Shown here piece by piece: positions 8,032-16,456 of a stretch of 64,000 nucleotides of DNA (the first letter of the stretch is position 1; each line of letters opens with the position of its first letter). The notes beneath the pieces are model-generated. The model was not told where the DNA came from, did not search any database, and saw only the letters and a program-made list of their open reading frames with translations. Location of the stretch: the NCBI RefSeq assembly GCF_001884065.1, contig NZ_MACH01000092.1, positions 310,001-374,000 of the forward strand, given 5' to 3'. The DNA comes from Bacillus proteolyticus (GTDB lineage Bacteria; Bacillota; Bacilli; Bacillales; Bacillaceae_G). The position numbers and the translations under genes were made by a program.

Positions 8032-8804
8032 TCGCTCACTCCTAGCATGCTTTCACTATATGCTTTGTATATGTATTTCAAAGCTGTTGTAACGGTTTCA
8101 TCAACCTCTTTATTATGAAATCGATTAGGTAAATCTTTACCTCCAATTACATAAAGAAACGGAAATTCATGAAACATTCCTATTATACCAATATTTATTG
8201 TAGCCGTGGGTAATCCACCGGTCATATGTGCTAGATGATAATAAGGTATACCTTCATACTCTCCTTGTTGTCTTACCATTCCACTTATAATTGGTTCCCA
8301 TAATTCGGGTGCGGATTTATATCCTTGGAAAATATGTAATAAAAGCGAAAGAACTTGTTTTAATTCTCCAATATTTTTCTCATCTTTAGGGTTTTCCTGT
8401 ATATGAATCTTGGAAAATTTCGTTGAAACATATTCTCTGATAGTATCCCATCCTCCGCAGTGCATAACAATTGACTGAGCGATATAGCTGTCGTGACAAG
8501 CTATCATCACTTCTACTGCTTTACTAAGTGTTAAAGTACTTCTTCCTTGTAGATGCGGATATAACTGTGCACTATCTTCATGTGGATGAAATTTAATATG
8601 ATGAAGTATATCATTCCAATTACGTTTATTTCCCTTCACCATTTGTGCTGCTACAAATCCAATTACTACTTTTGCTGCCGATGCTAAAGGAATATATATT
8701 TCACTATTATATGAAGCAACTATACGTTCGTTTTTTGTAGAATAAATAGTTACTCCTACATGACCCGCTTGTATCTCTTTCATTTTTTGAATGACAGTTT
8801 CCAT
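8028..8804 (-). CDS. serine-hydrolase protein with class A beta-lactamase fold (degenerate motifs)
   Basis: About 258 residues, cytosolic (no signal peptide). The SxxK nucleophile motif is kept (SAAK about 20 residues into the fold, in IPLASAAKVVIG). The second motif, SDN in class A enzymes, reads HDS (MIACHDSYIA), and the K-T/S-G triad reads MTG (AHMTGGLP). I see no ExxLN loop. These changes, and the missing export signal, argue against beta-lactam hydrolysis; a peptidase or esterase role is possible. ATG at 8804 has AGAGGA 6 bases upstream; a GTG at 8822 with GGTGAT is an alternative start. Coupled to the membrane protein downstream. Confidence 0.8.
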   Translation of the reverse strand: METVIQKMKEIQAGHVGVTIYSTKNERIVASYNSEIYIPLASAAKVVIGFVAAQMVKGNKRNWNDILHHIKFHPHEDSAQLYPHLQGRSTLTLSKAVEVMIACHDSYIAQSIVMHCGGWDTIREYVSTKFSKIHIQENPKDEKNIGELKQVLSLLLHIFQGYKSAPELWEPIISGMVRQQGEYEGIPYYHLAHMTGGLPTATINIGIIGMFHEFPFLYVIGGKDLPNRFHNKEVDETVTTALKYIYKAYSESMLGVSD

Positions 8805-8900
8805 TTCCATTCCTCTTTTCACATCGTTATATCACCTTCTAATAATTCAATATGGAATATAAAAAACCTTTTTTGACAAGTTATATTTGTTATGACAATT

Positions 8901-8934
8901 AGAAAAAGGTAGCAAGAATTACTCTACGCTACCT
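8901..8934 (-). terminator. rho-independent terminator
   Basis: On the minus strand AGGTAGC (8934-8928) pairs with GCTACCT (8913-8907), followed by TTTTTCT. It ends the acetyltransferase gene at 8963. Confidence 0.8.
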
Positions 8935-8962
8935 AAAACCATATATTTTCCCCGAAAAACTT

Positions 8963-9475
8963 CTATTCTTCTATAGGATTTTCAGGACCATCAAACTCCA
9001 ATTGATAAAAGGCTAAGTCTAGCCATTTATTAAATTTGTAACCAGCTTTTTTTATTGTCCCTGCATGAACAAATCCATAGTCTTCATGTAAGGCAATACT
9101 CTTTTCATTTTCTGCGTCAATTCCAGCGATTAAGGTCATATATTCTCTTTCTTTAGCAATTGCGATTAATGCTTTCATTAAAGAAGTCCCAATCCCATTT
9201 TTTCTATAATCTTTATGAACATACACAGAATGTTCAACTGAATATTTATAAGCAGGCCACGCCCTAAATGGACCGAATGTCGCAAATCCTACTACTTTAT
9301 TATCTAGTTCGTATACGAAAATTGGATAGCCATCAGCCTTTTTTTGTTCATACCAATCCATTCTATTTTCAAGGGTTACAGGTTTATACGCATATACAGC
9401 TGTTGTATAAAGTATTGCATCATTATAAATTTCTAAAATAAATGTTACATCTTTTTTCATTGCTTCCCTTATCAT
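8963..9475 (-). CDS. phosphinothricin-acetyltransferase-like GNAT enzyme
   Basis: A 170-residue GNAT of the Pat/Bar/YncA group, which acetylates amino groups of amino-acid analogues such as phosphinothricin or methionine sulfoximine. Group features are YSVEHSVYVHKDYRKNGIG (acetyl-CoA loop, near residues 78-98), IAGIDAENEKSIALHEDYGF and the C-terminal GYKFNKWLDLAFYQ. The start ATG has AGGAAG 6 bases upstream. Transcribed alone, with its own terminator. Whether it detoxifies a given herbicide-like compound is not readable from sequence. Confidence 0.87.
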   Translation of the reverse strand: MIREAMKKDVTFILEIYNDAILYTTAVYAYKPVTLENRMDWYEQKKADGYPIFVYELDNKVVGFATFGPFRAWPAYKYSVEHSVYVHKDYRKNGIGTSLMKALIAIAKEREYMTLIAGIDAENEKSIALHEDYGFVHAGTIKKAGYKFNKWLDLAFYQLEFDGPENPIEE

Positions 9476-9549
9476 TGTTTTCTTCCTTTCATAGTGATTA
9501 TCTTCTTTAACTATCCTTTTATCACTTTTATCTTACAGAAATTTCAGAC

Positions 9550-10557
9550 TCATTTCCATATACGAATTCTAGCTTTTCGGAAACCATCAAATATATTTAT
9601 TACAGCAGACAGTATATAAATGAAAATTCCACCGCCGATTAACCATGTTTTAAATTCCTCTGGAGAAATAGTAAATGCATTTGCCACATACGTAATGAAT
9701 CCTTCGTTAAATAAATGCGGATTTACTACAATTACAATGAATATGATTGTTCCGACTACTTGAAGAATCGCATTCCCAATTGCCAATCTTTGCGTCCATT
9801 GTCCTTGGACTAACTTATAAAGAGATATACCGATTTCGAAAACGATCATTATTACAACGATCGGCCAGTACTGAAGTAAAACATCTTGATTAAAAGTTGG
9901 CGCGACAAACTTCAGTCCATTTGCCGTACCATTATATACACCTACAAGATGATTCGCATAAAAGTAAAGTGTAGCCCATATTGCCGTCCACATTAAACCT
10001 CCAAAAACTTCAAACTTTGAGATCGCCTTTTTCTTCGGGATATACGAAATCTTTTTCAAATCATCTGGCGTCCATTTTTTTAAACTTGTTGTTAATGGGT
10101 GTGGATCCTTTTCTTTATCAGTTCTTTCTATAACAGCAAATACAAGTGTCAACCAGAAAAATACATGGAGGCCTACTTCGACAATTTCCCCAATACCTTT
10201 ACCTATCAATTGTAAAATAACATTTAATACCGCTTGATCACCACTATAGCCTATAAAATTTTCTGCAACCATCGAAATGAGTGCAATAACAGCTGCAATT
10301 GGTATAATCATTTTTAATAACGTCGTATATACATCAAAATAACGTGGTCCAATTAAATGCATCGGTCTATCCAAATACCCATTAGCCAAAGAAACTGGAC
10401 TTCCCAACTTTTCGAGTGCGCTCTTTACATCTTCCTCATTATAATCGTCAGGTAACATATCCTCTATCGTTGACCGTAGTTCAAGTGTAATATCTTCACG
10501 ATTTTTTTCAGGTAATCTCTTCGCAACTTCATGGACGTACATATCAATCAAACTCAT
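9550..10557 (-). CDS. HAAS-domain multi-pass membrane protein
   Basis: A 335-residue protein. Residues 1-65 are a soluble helical HAAS/permease-prefix domain (MSLIDMYVHEVAKRLPEKNREDI...LRSTIEDML...LGSPVSLANGYL). About six membrane helices follow (near 80-102, 110-145, 185-205, 228-250, 262-282, 308-328). HAAS proteins are typically encoded next to PadR regulators and are thought to signal with or be controlled by them. Its start overlaps the end of the PadR gene by 14 bases, so the pair forms one coupled operon. Substrate or partner unknown. Confidence 0.83.
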   Translation of the reverse strand: MSLIDMYVHEVAKRLPEKNREDITLELRSTIEDMLPDDYNEEDVKSALEKLGSPVSLANGYLDRPMHLIGPRYFDVYTTLLKMIIPIAAVIALISMVAENFIGYSGDQAVLNVILQLIGKGIGEIVEVGLHVFFWLTLVFAVIERTDKEKDPHPLTTSLKKWTPDDLKKISYIPKKKAISKFEVFGGLMWTAIWATLYFYANHLVGVYNGTANGLKFVAPTFNQDVLLQYWPIVVIMIVFEIGISLYKLVQGQWTQRLAIGNAILQVVGTIIFIVIVVNPHLFNEGFITYVANAFTISPEEFKTWLIGGGIFIYILSAVINIFDGFRKARIRIWK

Positions 10558-10891
10558 TCTCGTCCTCCTCCTTCAATAGGTTATAAAGTTCTTTCGAATC
10601 CTTTATCCATTCCTTTTTCAACTGCAGAAATATCTCTAATCCATATTCACTTAAAACATAATACTTTCGAGGTCTACTCTCCGTTTTATCCCAACTACTC
10701 GTCACTAGTTCTTGCTTTTCTAATCGGCGAAGTAGTGGATATAAAGTACTTTGATCAATTATAATCCCCGATTTCTCCAATAATTGGACCAGTGAATATC
10801 CATACTGCGGCGTTCTTAATTGGCTTAAAACCGCTAATGTTAATGTCCCTCTTCTTAGCTCAGTAATTAACGAATTTAATAAAGCATCCAT
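10544..10891 (-). CDS. PadR family transcriptional regulator
   Basis: A 115-residue winged-helix repressor of the PadR family: RRGTLTLAVLSQLRTPQYGYSLVQ, then QSTLYPLLRRLEKQELVTSSW (recognition helix) and the wing SRPRKYYVLSEYG. The short C-terminal helix serves dimerisation. It probably represses its own operon with the HAAS protein; two near-identical 19-bp palindromes lie 20-66 bases upstream of its start. The gene begins at an ATG preceded by GAGGTG. Confidence 0.9.
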   Translation of the reverse strand: MDALLNSLITELRRGTLTLAVLSQLRTPQYGYSLVQLLEKSGIIIDQSTLYPLLRRLEKQELVTSSWDKTESRPRKYYVLSEYGLEIFLQLKKEWIKDSKELYNLLKEEDENEFD

Positions 10892-10910
10892 TTATTCACC
10901 TCATTTCTAT

Positions 10911-10957
10911 TACTATATGTCATACAGTATATGTTTTATACTATGTATCGTACAGTA
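10911..10957 (-). promoter_or_regulatory. paired PadR-type operators upstream of the PadR-HAAS operon
   Basis: Two 19-bp near-palindromes, TACTATATGTCATACAGTA (10911-10929) and TACTATGTATCGTACAGTA (10939-10957), differ at only three positions and are centred 28 bp apart. The arms TACTAT and ACAGTA resemble known PadR-family operators. They lie between the gene start and the end of the intergenic region, where the promoter must be. Autoregulation is an inference. Confidence 0.7.
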
Positions 10958-11003
10958 TTAGTGTGACAAAAACAATGATTATTTACTAAAAAAATACATA
11001 ATT

Positions 11004-11033
11004 AAAAGCACAAACTATATTATTTGTGCTTTT
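11004..11033 (-). terminator. hairpin terminator
   Basis: An 11-bp stem, AAAAGCACAAA (11004-11014) with TTTGTGCTTTT (11023-11033). It lies just past the DUF952 gene on the minus strand. Confidence 0.75.
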
Positions 11034-11061
11034 CTAGCCAACTTAAATAACTATAACACGC

Positions 11062-11394
11062 TTAACTTTGTATCTCTGGTAATATAAACTCTCCTTTTTC
11101 TTTAGAAAATGGGACAACCTCTACAATCGCCTCAACATTGATTACTCCATATACATGCGGGTATTCTTTACCGTTTGAAGCAAGTTCATATTTTATTTCT
11201 GCTTTTACAAGAGATGGATCTATTGTAAGTAATAAAACATCTTTTTCATGATTGAAATGTTTTTGAGCAACCTTTAAAGCTTGTTCAAATAATGAACAAT
11301 GAATAAATCCCTCTTCTATAAGTGATTCTTCATTAATTTCTCCAGTTGTTTTTGCGATTTCCCAATTTCTTTTTGTTATTACTTTTGTAATCAT
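11062..11394 (-). CDS. DUF952 family protein
   Basis: A 110-residue protein matching the DUF952 pattern: VITKRNWEIAK, SLIEEGFIHCSLFEQ, VLLLTIDPSLVKAEIKYE and FPHVYG-like YPHVYGVINVEAIVEV. The family has a fold related to ADP-ribosyl-transferring proteins, but no proven reaction that I know of. The ATG at 11394 has AGGAG 8 bases upstream; an ATG two codons earlier is too close to that site. It stands alone between two terminators. Confidence 0.83.
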   Translation of the reverse strand: MITKVITKRNWEIAKTTGEINEESLIEEGFIHCSLFEQALKVAQKHFNHEKDVLLLTIDPSLVKAEIKYELASNGKEYPHVYGVINVEAIVEVVPFSKEKGEFILPEIQS

Positions 11395-11420
11395 TATCAT
11401 TTCTCCTATATATTTTTATA

Positions 11421-11460
11421 AAAAAATAAAAGGGCTTTTCTATTCATTACTAGAAAAGCC
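11421..11460 (-). terminator. rho-independent terminator after helD
   Basis: A perfect 10-bp stem (11433-11442 with 11451-11460) and an 8-base loop; on the minus strand it runs into CTTTTATTTTTTT. It ends the helD transcript. Confidence 0.85.
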
Positions 11461-11470
11461 TCTTGAATTT

Positions 11471-13540
11471 TTATCTCTTAATTAACGGAGATACTTCCCC
11501 GCTATGGAAAATCCATAAATCATGAAGCGATCTCGTACATCCGACATACAATAATTTCGCATCATGTTTTGTATTTTTGTAATGTTCCTCATCAACGTCG
11601 ATTAGAAGTACTGCATCAAATTCTAAGCCTTTTGCTAAATATACAGGTACTACCGAAATACCACCTTCGTATTTACTTTGATCTGCTTCAATCACGTTAA
11701 CAGTTAGTCCTGCATTTGTTAACTTCTCATATATAACACGGCATTCATCGTCTGTTCTTCCAATTACCGCGATTGTTTTCACATCTTCATTTTGCAAGTG
11801 CTGTAAAGTCTTCATAATGTCAGTGAATTGATCTTCTGTATGGATTACCTTAACATCTTCACCGCTACGAAAAACGGGTGTTGCCAGTCCCACTGGAATC
11901 TCTGCATTTTTAATTATTTCATTCGCGAATTCAATAATTTCTTTTGTAGAACGATAACTTCTCGTCAGTTCATAATAACCTGTTTCTTGGAATACTTCCT
12001 TAAAAGCACCCCAGTCTTCAATTCCTTGATAATCATAAATCGCTTGAGATAAATCACCTAATATAGTGAAAGAATTACCTAGTGTAATTTCTTTTAATAC
12101 ATAAACTTGGAAAGGAGAAAAATCTTGCGCTTCATCAATAACGACGTGATGAAACTTCTGTCCGATTTCAATTCCTGTTATACGATGATGTATGTAAATT
12201 AAAGCTGGTAAGTCTTCTACATACACTTCTTTTTTACGAGAATTCTTTTCTGTTTCTTGAACAAGCTCTTCAGGTAATACTTCGAGTATTTCTTTACTCT
12301 TCAACATTGAACTATACAGTGAAAGTGGGCTCATTTTCGGCCAAAAATTCATATATGTGTTCAATCTCTTTGTCGCTTCTTTTTTTAGTAACTTTTTCTC
12401 GTTTGTTTCTCCAAACTTTTTAAGTTCAATTTCAATCCAGCGCTTCATACGGCCGACTAAACGTTCTCTTCTTTTCTTTAATGGATAATGTTTATATTCA
12501 ACTTGCATCCATTTTTTAACGTCTTCCACTGGAATAACTGCTTTATCCCACGCCTCAAAATCTTTTGTCGGTAATAAATCTTTTTCAAATTGAACCATTC
12601 TCTCTTCAATAAACGACTTAAATTCCAGTGTGCCTTTCAATTTACCGAGCATAACCTTTTTTTCATCACGATTAATTGAAAAAGCTTCTTTCAATTTTTC
12701 TTCTGTCTGCTTTAGTTTCACCGAACCATCTAACGTACGTAATGCCCAATCTGGAAACGTTGTTTGACTAATATTGCCTACACCTAATTCAGGAAGTACA
12801 CTCGAAATATAGTCTAAAAACAAACTGTTTGGAGCGAATACAATCATTCTCTCCGCCTCTAGTTGTTCACGGTATTCATAAATTAAAAAAGCAAGACGAT
12901 GTAAAGCAATCGTTGTTTTTCCGCTTCCCGCAACCCCCTGAATTAATAATGGTAAGTTTCTTTCCGCACGAATAATATCATTTTGCTCCGATTGTATAGT
13001 CGAAACGATATCTTTCAATTTATTATCTTTATTCTCACCTAATCGATATAGAAGAAAATCATCAGCATGCGATACATCTTCATTTCCTTTCACATATGTA
13101 TCGACAACACGTTCAAGCTCTCTTTTTCGAATGGAAATATTTCTTTTTAAATAAACATCGCCTTCTACTAACCCGTCTGGTGAATGATAAAACGCTAATT
13201 CTTCTCCACCGGTAAATGAATAAAACATACTTGCGACAGGTGCTCGCCAATCAATAACCATCGGTTTCATCGTATCTTTATCTGAAACACCTACTTTACC
13301 GATGTAAATCGGCATAACATCTTCTTTGCCATCCTCCTGGAAGTCTAATCTTCCAAAATACGGCTCTTGCACACCAATACGTAAGTTTTGTCTATTAGAC
13401 TCCCTCATACTTTCAAGAATTTGCTCTTTAAAATCTTCTCCATAATAAACCGGGATTTTTTCAAGCTGCTCTAATTGCTCATCCATCGTACATAAAATAT
13501 CTTTCATTTTCTGTAATTCTTCTTCAAATATGTTACTCAT
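11471..13540 (-). CDS. helD: RNA polymerase recycling motor HelD (UvrD/Rep-like ATPase)
   Basis: A 689-residue superfamily 1 helicase-like ATPase. The coiled-coil N-terminus (first about 60 residues) fits the arm that enters the RNA polymerase secondary channel. Walker A is IQGVAGSGKTTIALHRL, Walker B VVIDEAQDFSPFQ, motif III/IV LTRSYRSTKEI, and the late motif VYLAKGLEFDAVLLID. HelD frees stalled RNA polymerase from DNA using ATP. The ATG at 13540 has GGAGG about 10 bases upstream; a TTG nine codons earlier has that site inside its coding sequence. Single-gene transcript. Confidence 0.9.
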   Translation of the reverse strand: MSNIFEEELQKMKDILCTMDEQLEQLEKIPVYYGEDFKEQILESMRESNRQNLRIGVQEPYFGRLDFQEDGKEDVMPIYIGKVGVSDKDTMKPMVIDWRAPVASMFYSFTGGEELAFYHSPDGLVEGDVYLKRNISIRKRELERVVDTYVKGNEDVSHADDFLLYRLGENKDNKLKDIVSTIQSEQNDIIRAERNLPLLIQGVAGSGKTTIALHRLAFLIYEYREQLEAERMIVFAPNSLFLDYISSVLPELGVGNISQTTFPDWALRTLDGSVKLKQTEEKLKEAFSINRDEKKVMLGKLKGTLEFKSFIEERMVQFEKDLLPTKDFEAWDKAVIPVEDVKKWMQVEYKHYPLKKRRERLVGRMKRWIEIELKKFGETNEKKLLKKEATKRLNTYMNFWPKMSPLSLYSSMLKSKEILEVLPEELVQETEKNSRKKEVYVEDLPALIYIHHRITGIEIGQKFHHVVIDEAQDFSPFQVYVLKEITLGNSFTILGDLSQAIYDYQGIEDWGAFKEVFQETGYYELTRSYRSTKEIIEFANEIIKNAEIPVGLATPVFRSGEDVKVIHTEDQFTDIMKTLQHLQNEDVKTIAVIGRTDDECRVIYEKLTNAGLTVNVIEADQSKYEGGISVVPVYLAKGLEFDAVLLIDVDEEHYKNTKHDAKLLYVGCTRSLHDLWIFHSGEVSPLIKR

Positions 13541-13768
13541 TTGATGATTCCCTCCTGTCCGTTCCAATTTTTTCAGTCGAGATATAATTCTATAAAAAAC
13601 ACAATCATAAAGTCAATAGTTTAAGTGAGAATTTTCCGAAATAAAGAAAGGCATAAAAAACCCTGCCCATTTCTCTAAGATTTTGAAGTATCCTCAAAGG
13701 AAATTTTTTCTCTATATTTATTTATGAGAATTACATTCATTTTTTTGTTTTGGGGAACAATCAATTTT

Positions 13769-14755
13769 TCACTTACATGCAGGAATTACATACTTACCAA
13801 ATAAATCTAAAGATGAAAGTACTTTATGATGTTCTAATCCACCAAAATTCATTACTGCCATAAAATTCGTAACACCTATTTCACTGTAGGACTGAATTTG
13901 TTTAATAACTTCATCAGGACTTCCTATTACTGGGTTGAATTTACATTTAAGGTCTTCATATGAAATATTCGTCCCACGCGGAGTATTCATAAATAATTGA
14001 TAAGGACCTTTTGCATTGGATTCAGCCTCTGCATATGCTTCACCGACATGGACATGAAATGCAACAGGAATTTCCAGCTCTTCTGGATTACCGTGTCCTG
14101 ACTTTAGATACGTATTCTTGTAAGTATCAATCAGCTTTGCTAATTCATCTCGTGATTTACTAAACCCAAGCCCCATGAAATTGTTTCCCATACTAGCAAC
14201 ATGACTAACACCTGTTTCACTAGAGGTTGCAATCCAATGAGGCGGAAACGGAGCTTGTATGGGCTGAACATTAAGTTTAAGGTCTTTGTATTGATAAAAG
14301 TTCCCTTGATGAGAAAAAATTTTGCCTGACCATACCTTACGTAGCACTTCTAGAGACTCGTTAAAACGCTCGGTTTTGTCCCCCAATGAAATATTATAGC
14401 CATCAAATTCCTTCTGTGCATATCCACTACCTAGCCCTAAATCTAATCTTCCGTTTGATAAAAGATCAACCATCGCATAATCTTCAGCAACTCGTATAGG
14501 GTTGTGTAATGGTAGTACTGAAACACCCACACCGAGGCGAATTCTATTCGTTCTTTGAGATACCGCAGCGAGCAGAACTGCTGGCGAAGGATTAATACCA
14601 AAATCTGAGAAGTGATGTTCTGCAAACCATACCCCATCAAAATTCACTTCTTCAGCCCGAACGGCTTGCTCTAATACCTCATTATAGAATTGTCTAGGTG
14701 TTCGGGATAATCGATTGGGGTAATTATCAAATATAGTTAATGTACTAAATTTCAT
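13769..14755 (-). CDS. LLM-class flavin-dependent oxidoreductase (luciferase-like)
   Basis: A 328-residue bacterial-luciferase-family monooxygenase. Typical pieces are FDGVWFAEHHFSDFGINPSP (near 40-58), IRLGVGVSVLPLHNPIRVAEDYAMVDLLSNGRLDLGLGSGY (about 72-112) and the C-terminal GSPDEVIKQI. It would use reduced FMN and oxygen on an unknown substrate. ATG at 14755 has AGGAG upstream. A small ribbon-helix-helix-like gene sits 82 bases upstream on the same strand and may control it. Confidence 0.88.
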   Translation of the reverse strand: MKFSTLTIFDNYPNRLSRTPRQFYNEVLEQAVRAEEVNFDGVWFAEHHFSDFGINPSPAVLLAAVSQRTNRIRLGVGVSVLPLHNPIRVAEDYAMVDLLSNGRLDLGLGSGYAQKEFDGYNISLGDKTERFNESLEVLRKVWSGKIFSHQGNFYQYKDLKLNVQPIQAPFPPHWIATSSETGVSHVASMGNNFMGLGFSKSRDELAKLIDTYKNTYLKSGHGNPEELEIPVAFHVHVGEAYAEAESNAKGPYQLFMNTPRGTNISYEDLKCKFNPVIGSPDEVIKQIQSYSEIGVTNFMAVMNFGGLEHHKVLSSLDLFGKYVIPACK

Positions 14756-14837
14756 TTAATATCGCTCCTGATACTTTATATTCATTTCTATATTTCATAG
14801 ATCTTTTACATATAATCTAAATGGTATTATTAATATT

Positions 14838-15125
14838 CTAGTTATCCGAATCATTCCACTGACGGCTTATTTCTAGCCCATAATCCATATCGTAAACTTC
14901 TTTTATAGCTTTAACTTTTTCAAGACTTTCATCGCTAAACACAGGTTTATTTTCAAAAGAATGTAGAACGATTCTTTCAAGAAGAACGCCTAGTGAAATA
15001 TCATGATACTCTGCCATCGCTTTCAGAACCTTCACCATTCTTTTTTCCATTCTAATTCCAGTTTGTACACGTTCAACTTTAATTTTTTGATTCTTTCCAT
15101 TTACTTGTTCATTATTTTGTTTCAT
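14838..15125 (-). CDS. small ribbon-helix-helix-like protein (possible regulator)
   Basis: A 95-residue protein. Residues about 19-54 (VQTGIRMEKRMVKVLKAMAEYHDISLGVLLERIV) give a short strand followed by two helices, the order expected for a ribbon-helix-helix DNA-binding dimer. The N-terminus is polar and K/Q/N-rich. An excellent sigma-A promoter lies upstream, and an inverted repeat sits just downstream of its -10 box, consistent with autoregulation. No experimental homologue is known to me. Confidence 0.7.
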   Translation of the reverse strand: MKQNNEQVNGKNQKIKVERVQTGIRMEKRMVKVLKAMAEYHDISLGVLLERIVLHSFENKPVFSDESLEKVKAIKEVYDMDYGLEISRQWNDSDN

Positions 15126-15158
15126 AATTCCACATCCTTACCGTGAAAAAACAATATT

Positions 15159-15210
15159 TTGTTACCTTGATAACAATGTATCATTATAACACCGATGTAT
15201 ATTTTGTCAA
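15159..15210 (-). promoter_or_regulatory. sigma-A promoter with operator-like inverted repeat
   Basis: Read on the minus strand, TTGACA (15210-15205), a 16-base spacer, then TATAAT (15188-15183): both boxes match consensus. The inverted repeat TTGTTA-N6-TAACAA at 15159-15176 lies 6 bases past the -10 box, at the expected start of transcription, and could be the binding site of the small protein encoded downstream. Confidence 0.75.
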
Positions 15211-15297
15211 TTGTGTCATTTTATTATTGGTTAAACATAATAGGTTCTCGCCCTATTACTATTATCAAGATAATGTAAATTTGTATCCATATAACGA

Positions 15298-15345
15298 AAA
15301 AACGCTATTCTTTTTATAGGAATATATAAAAAGAATAGCGTTTTT
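15298..15345. terminator. very strong bidirectional hairpin
   Basis: A perfect 21-bp stem (15298-15318 with 15325-15345) and 6-base loop, with GCGTTTTT at the plus-strand end and GCGTTTTTT at the minus-strand end. It has the form of a bidirectional terminator, but no gene ends beside it on either strand, so it may terminate an unrecognised small RNA or be a remnant. Confidence 0.65.
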
Positions 15346-15479
15346 AATATGAATTTATCGATTTCTGATGAACTAAAATTAGTTTCTAAAGAATCGCGAT
15401 GATATATATCACCTAATACTTTGGAATGATTTGATTCATTTAACAATCAAGTGAATAAGGTACACAAGAACTAGTAGCC

Positions 15480-15507
15480 CTATGTGTTTGATTACGCAAA
15501 CACATAG
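15480..15507. other. 11-bp hairpin of unknown role
   Basis: CTATGTGTTTG (15480-15490) and CAAACACATAG (15497-15507) form a perfect stem with a 6-base loop. There is no T-run on either side, so it is not a simple terminator. Confidence 0.5.
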
Positions 15508-15706
15508 CACATACTTCATTAACTCAACCTTGTAGTCGATTAGAAGCAAACACTGATACTTCTATGAATCCAGACGCACTCAACCAACGATGTATACCAA
15601 CTATTTTCGTTGCATTTACTTATTAGATTCTACAAATTTGAAATTCCCCTCACATAAACTTAGCTTGATGTGTATGAGGGATAATCCCCACCTTTTCTTT
15701 ATTTCT

Positions 15707-16444
15707 TTATTTCTTTTTTACTTTTATACGATAAGATAAGCACTCATGTAGTGAAGCTTGCTCTTTATATCGCAATTTTTCAAAATCAAATGCTCCGCCT
15801 GGGAAGAATCCTACAATACTTAAACCTGCTTTAGCACATAAATCACTAATCTCTTTTACTGTATAACAACGTAAAGACTGTGTCACAATCTCATTAGGTT
15901 GATTAGGATTCCACCAATGATCTAACATTCTTTCATTTATACTATCATATTCATATTTTCGCATAGCCGAACTTAATGACATTTCGTGTCCACTAACCTT
16001 TTTCCAATACAAAGGTTGATAAATATCAATAAGTGCACATCCATCATCCTTCATCCAATCTTTAATCCGTTTTAGTAGAAACAATTGCTCATTATTTGTT
16101 CCTACACCAAATCCATCTAAATAACTAACCACCTCAAATTTTTCCTCAAAGTTAATTTGATAAAAATCTCCACAATGAATGGCAATATCACTACTAGAAT
16201 GTTCTTTTGCAAAGGAAACCAGCTCTGATACAAGTTCAACAGTTGTCATTCTCACATGTAACTTAGACATTGCTCGTGCAAATCCACCATTCCCTGCACC
16301 AAGTTCCAACATCGTTTGAAACGGATATCCAACTTGTTCTTGCACCTCTTTAGCAACCTGTTCTATCCAGCTTTCTGTATTTACATCATAATTCGACAGT
16401 TCAAATTGTTTTTTGTAAAATTCCTTCACATTTAATTCGTTCAT
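15707..16444 (-). CDS. class I SAM-dependent methyltransferase
   Basis: A 245-residue Rossmann methyltransferase. Motif I is MLELGAGNGGFARAM (near residues 44-58), followed by the acidic strand TVELVSELVSFAKEH and motif II HCGDFYQINFEEKFEVVSYLDGFGVG. The C-terminal part (RCYTVKEISDLCAKAGLSIVGFFPGG) is like the substrate-recognition end of the family. The acceptor is unknown. The ATG has AGGAGGAG upstream, which is partly sequestered in a hairpin. Confidence 0.87.
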   Translation of the reverse strand: MNELNVKEFYKKQFELSNYDVNTESWIEQVAKEVQEQVGYPFQTMLELGAGNGGFARAMSKLHVRMTTVELVSELVSFAKEHSSSDIAIHCGDFYQINFEEKFEVVSYLDGFGVGTNNEQLFLLKRIKDWMKDDGCALIDIYQPLYWKKVSGHEMSLSSAMRKYEYDSINERMLDHWWNPNQPNEIVTQSLRCYTVKEISDLCAKAGLSIVGFFPGGAFDFEKLRYKEQASLHECLSYRIKVKKK

Positions 16445-16456
16445 TATTATTCTCCT

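Larger units (their letters stand above)
15211..15706. other. gene-free stretch with two hairpins
   Basis: About 500 bases without a convincing gene. It holds a 21-bp perfect hairpin at 15298-15345 and an 11-bp hairpin at 15480-15507 (described separately). Just before the methyltransferase stop, CCCTCA at about 15650 can pair with TGAGGG near 15678, a possible weak terminator. The rest is AT-rich and shows no ribosome site in front of an open frame. Confidence 0.5.

Noticed and set aside
9482-9530. AGTGAT ... ATCACT inverted repeat downstream of the HAAS gene as a terminator
   Set aside because: The loop is long, the stem only 6-7 bp and there is no T-run; not convincing.
2431-10557. An antibiotic biosynthesis or resistance island (glycosyltransferase, APH-type kinase, acetyltransferases, beta-lactamase-fold protein)
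   Set aside because: The genes are in several separately terminated units, lack biosynthetic core enzymes and exporters, and such families are common single accessory genes in B. cereus.
13628-13645. AATTTTCCGAAATAA, resembling a CodY box upstream of helD
   Set aside because: Only about 12 of 15 positions match AATTTTCWGAAAATT, which is common by chance in AT-rich DNA, and no second site supports it.
15231-15446. 71-codon open frame on the minus strand
   Set aside because: It reads straight through the 21-bp perfect terminator-like hairpin at 15298-15345 and has no ribosome site, so it is not a credible gene.
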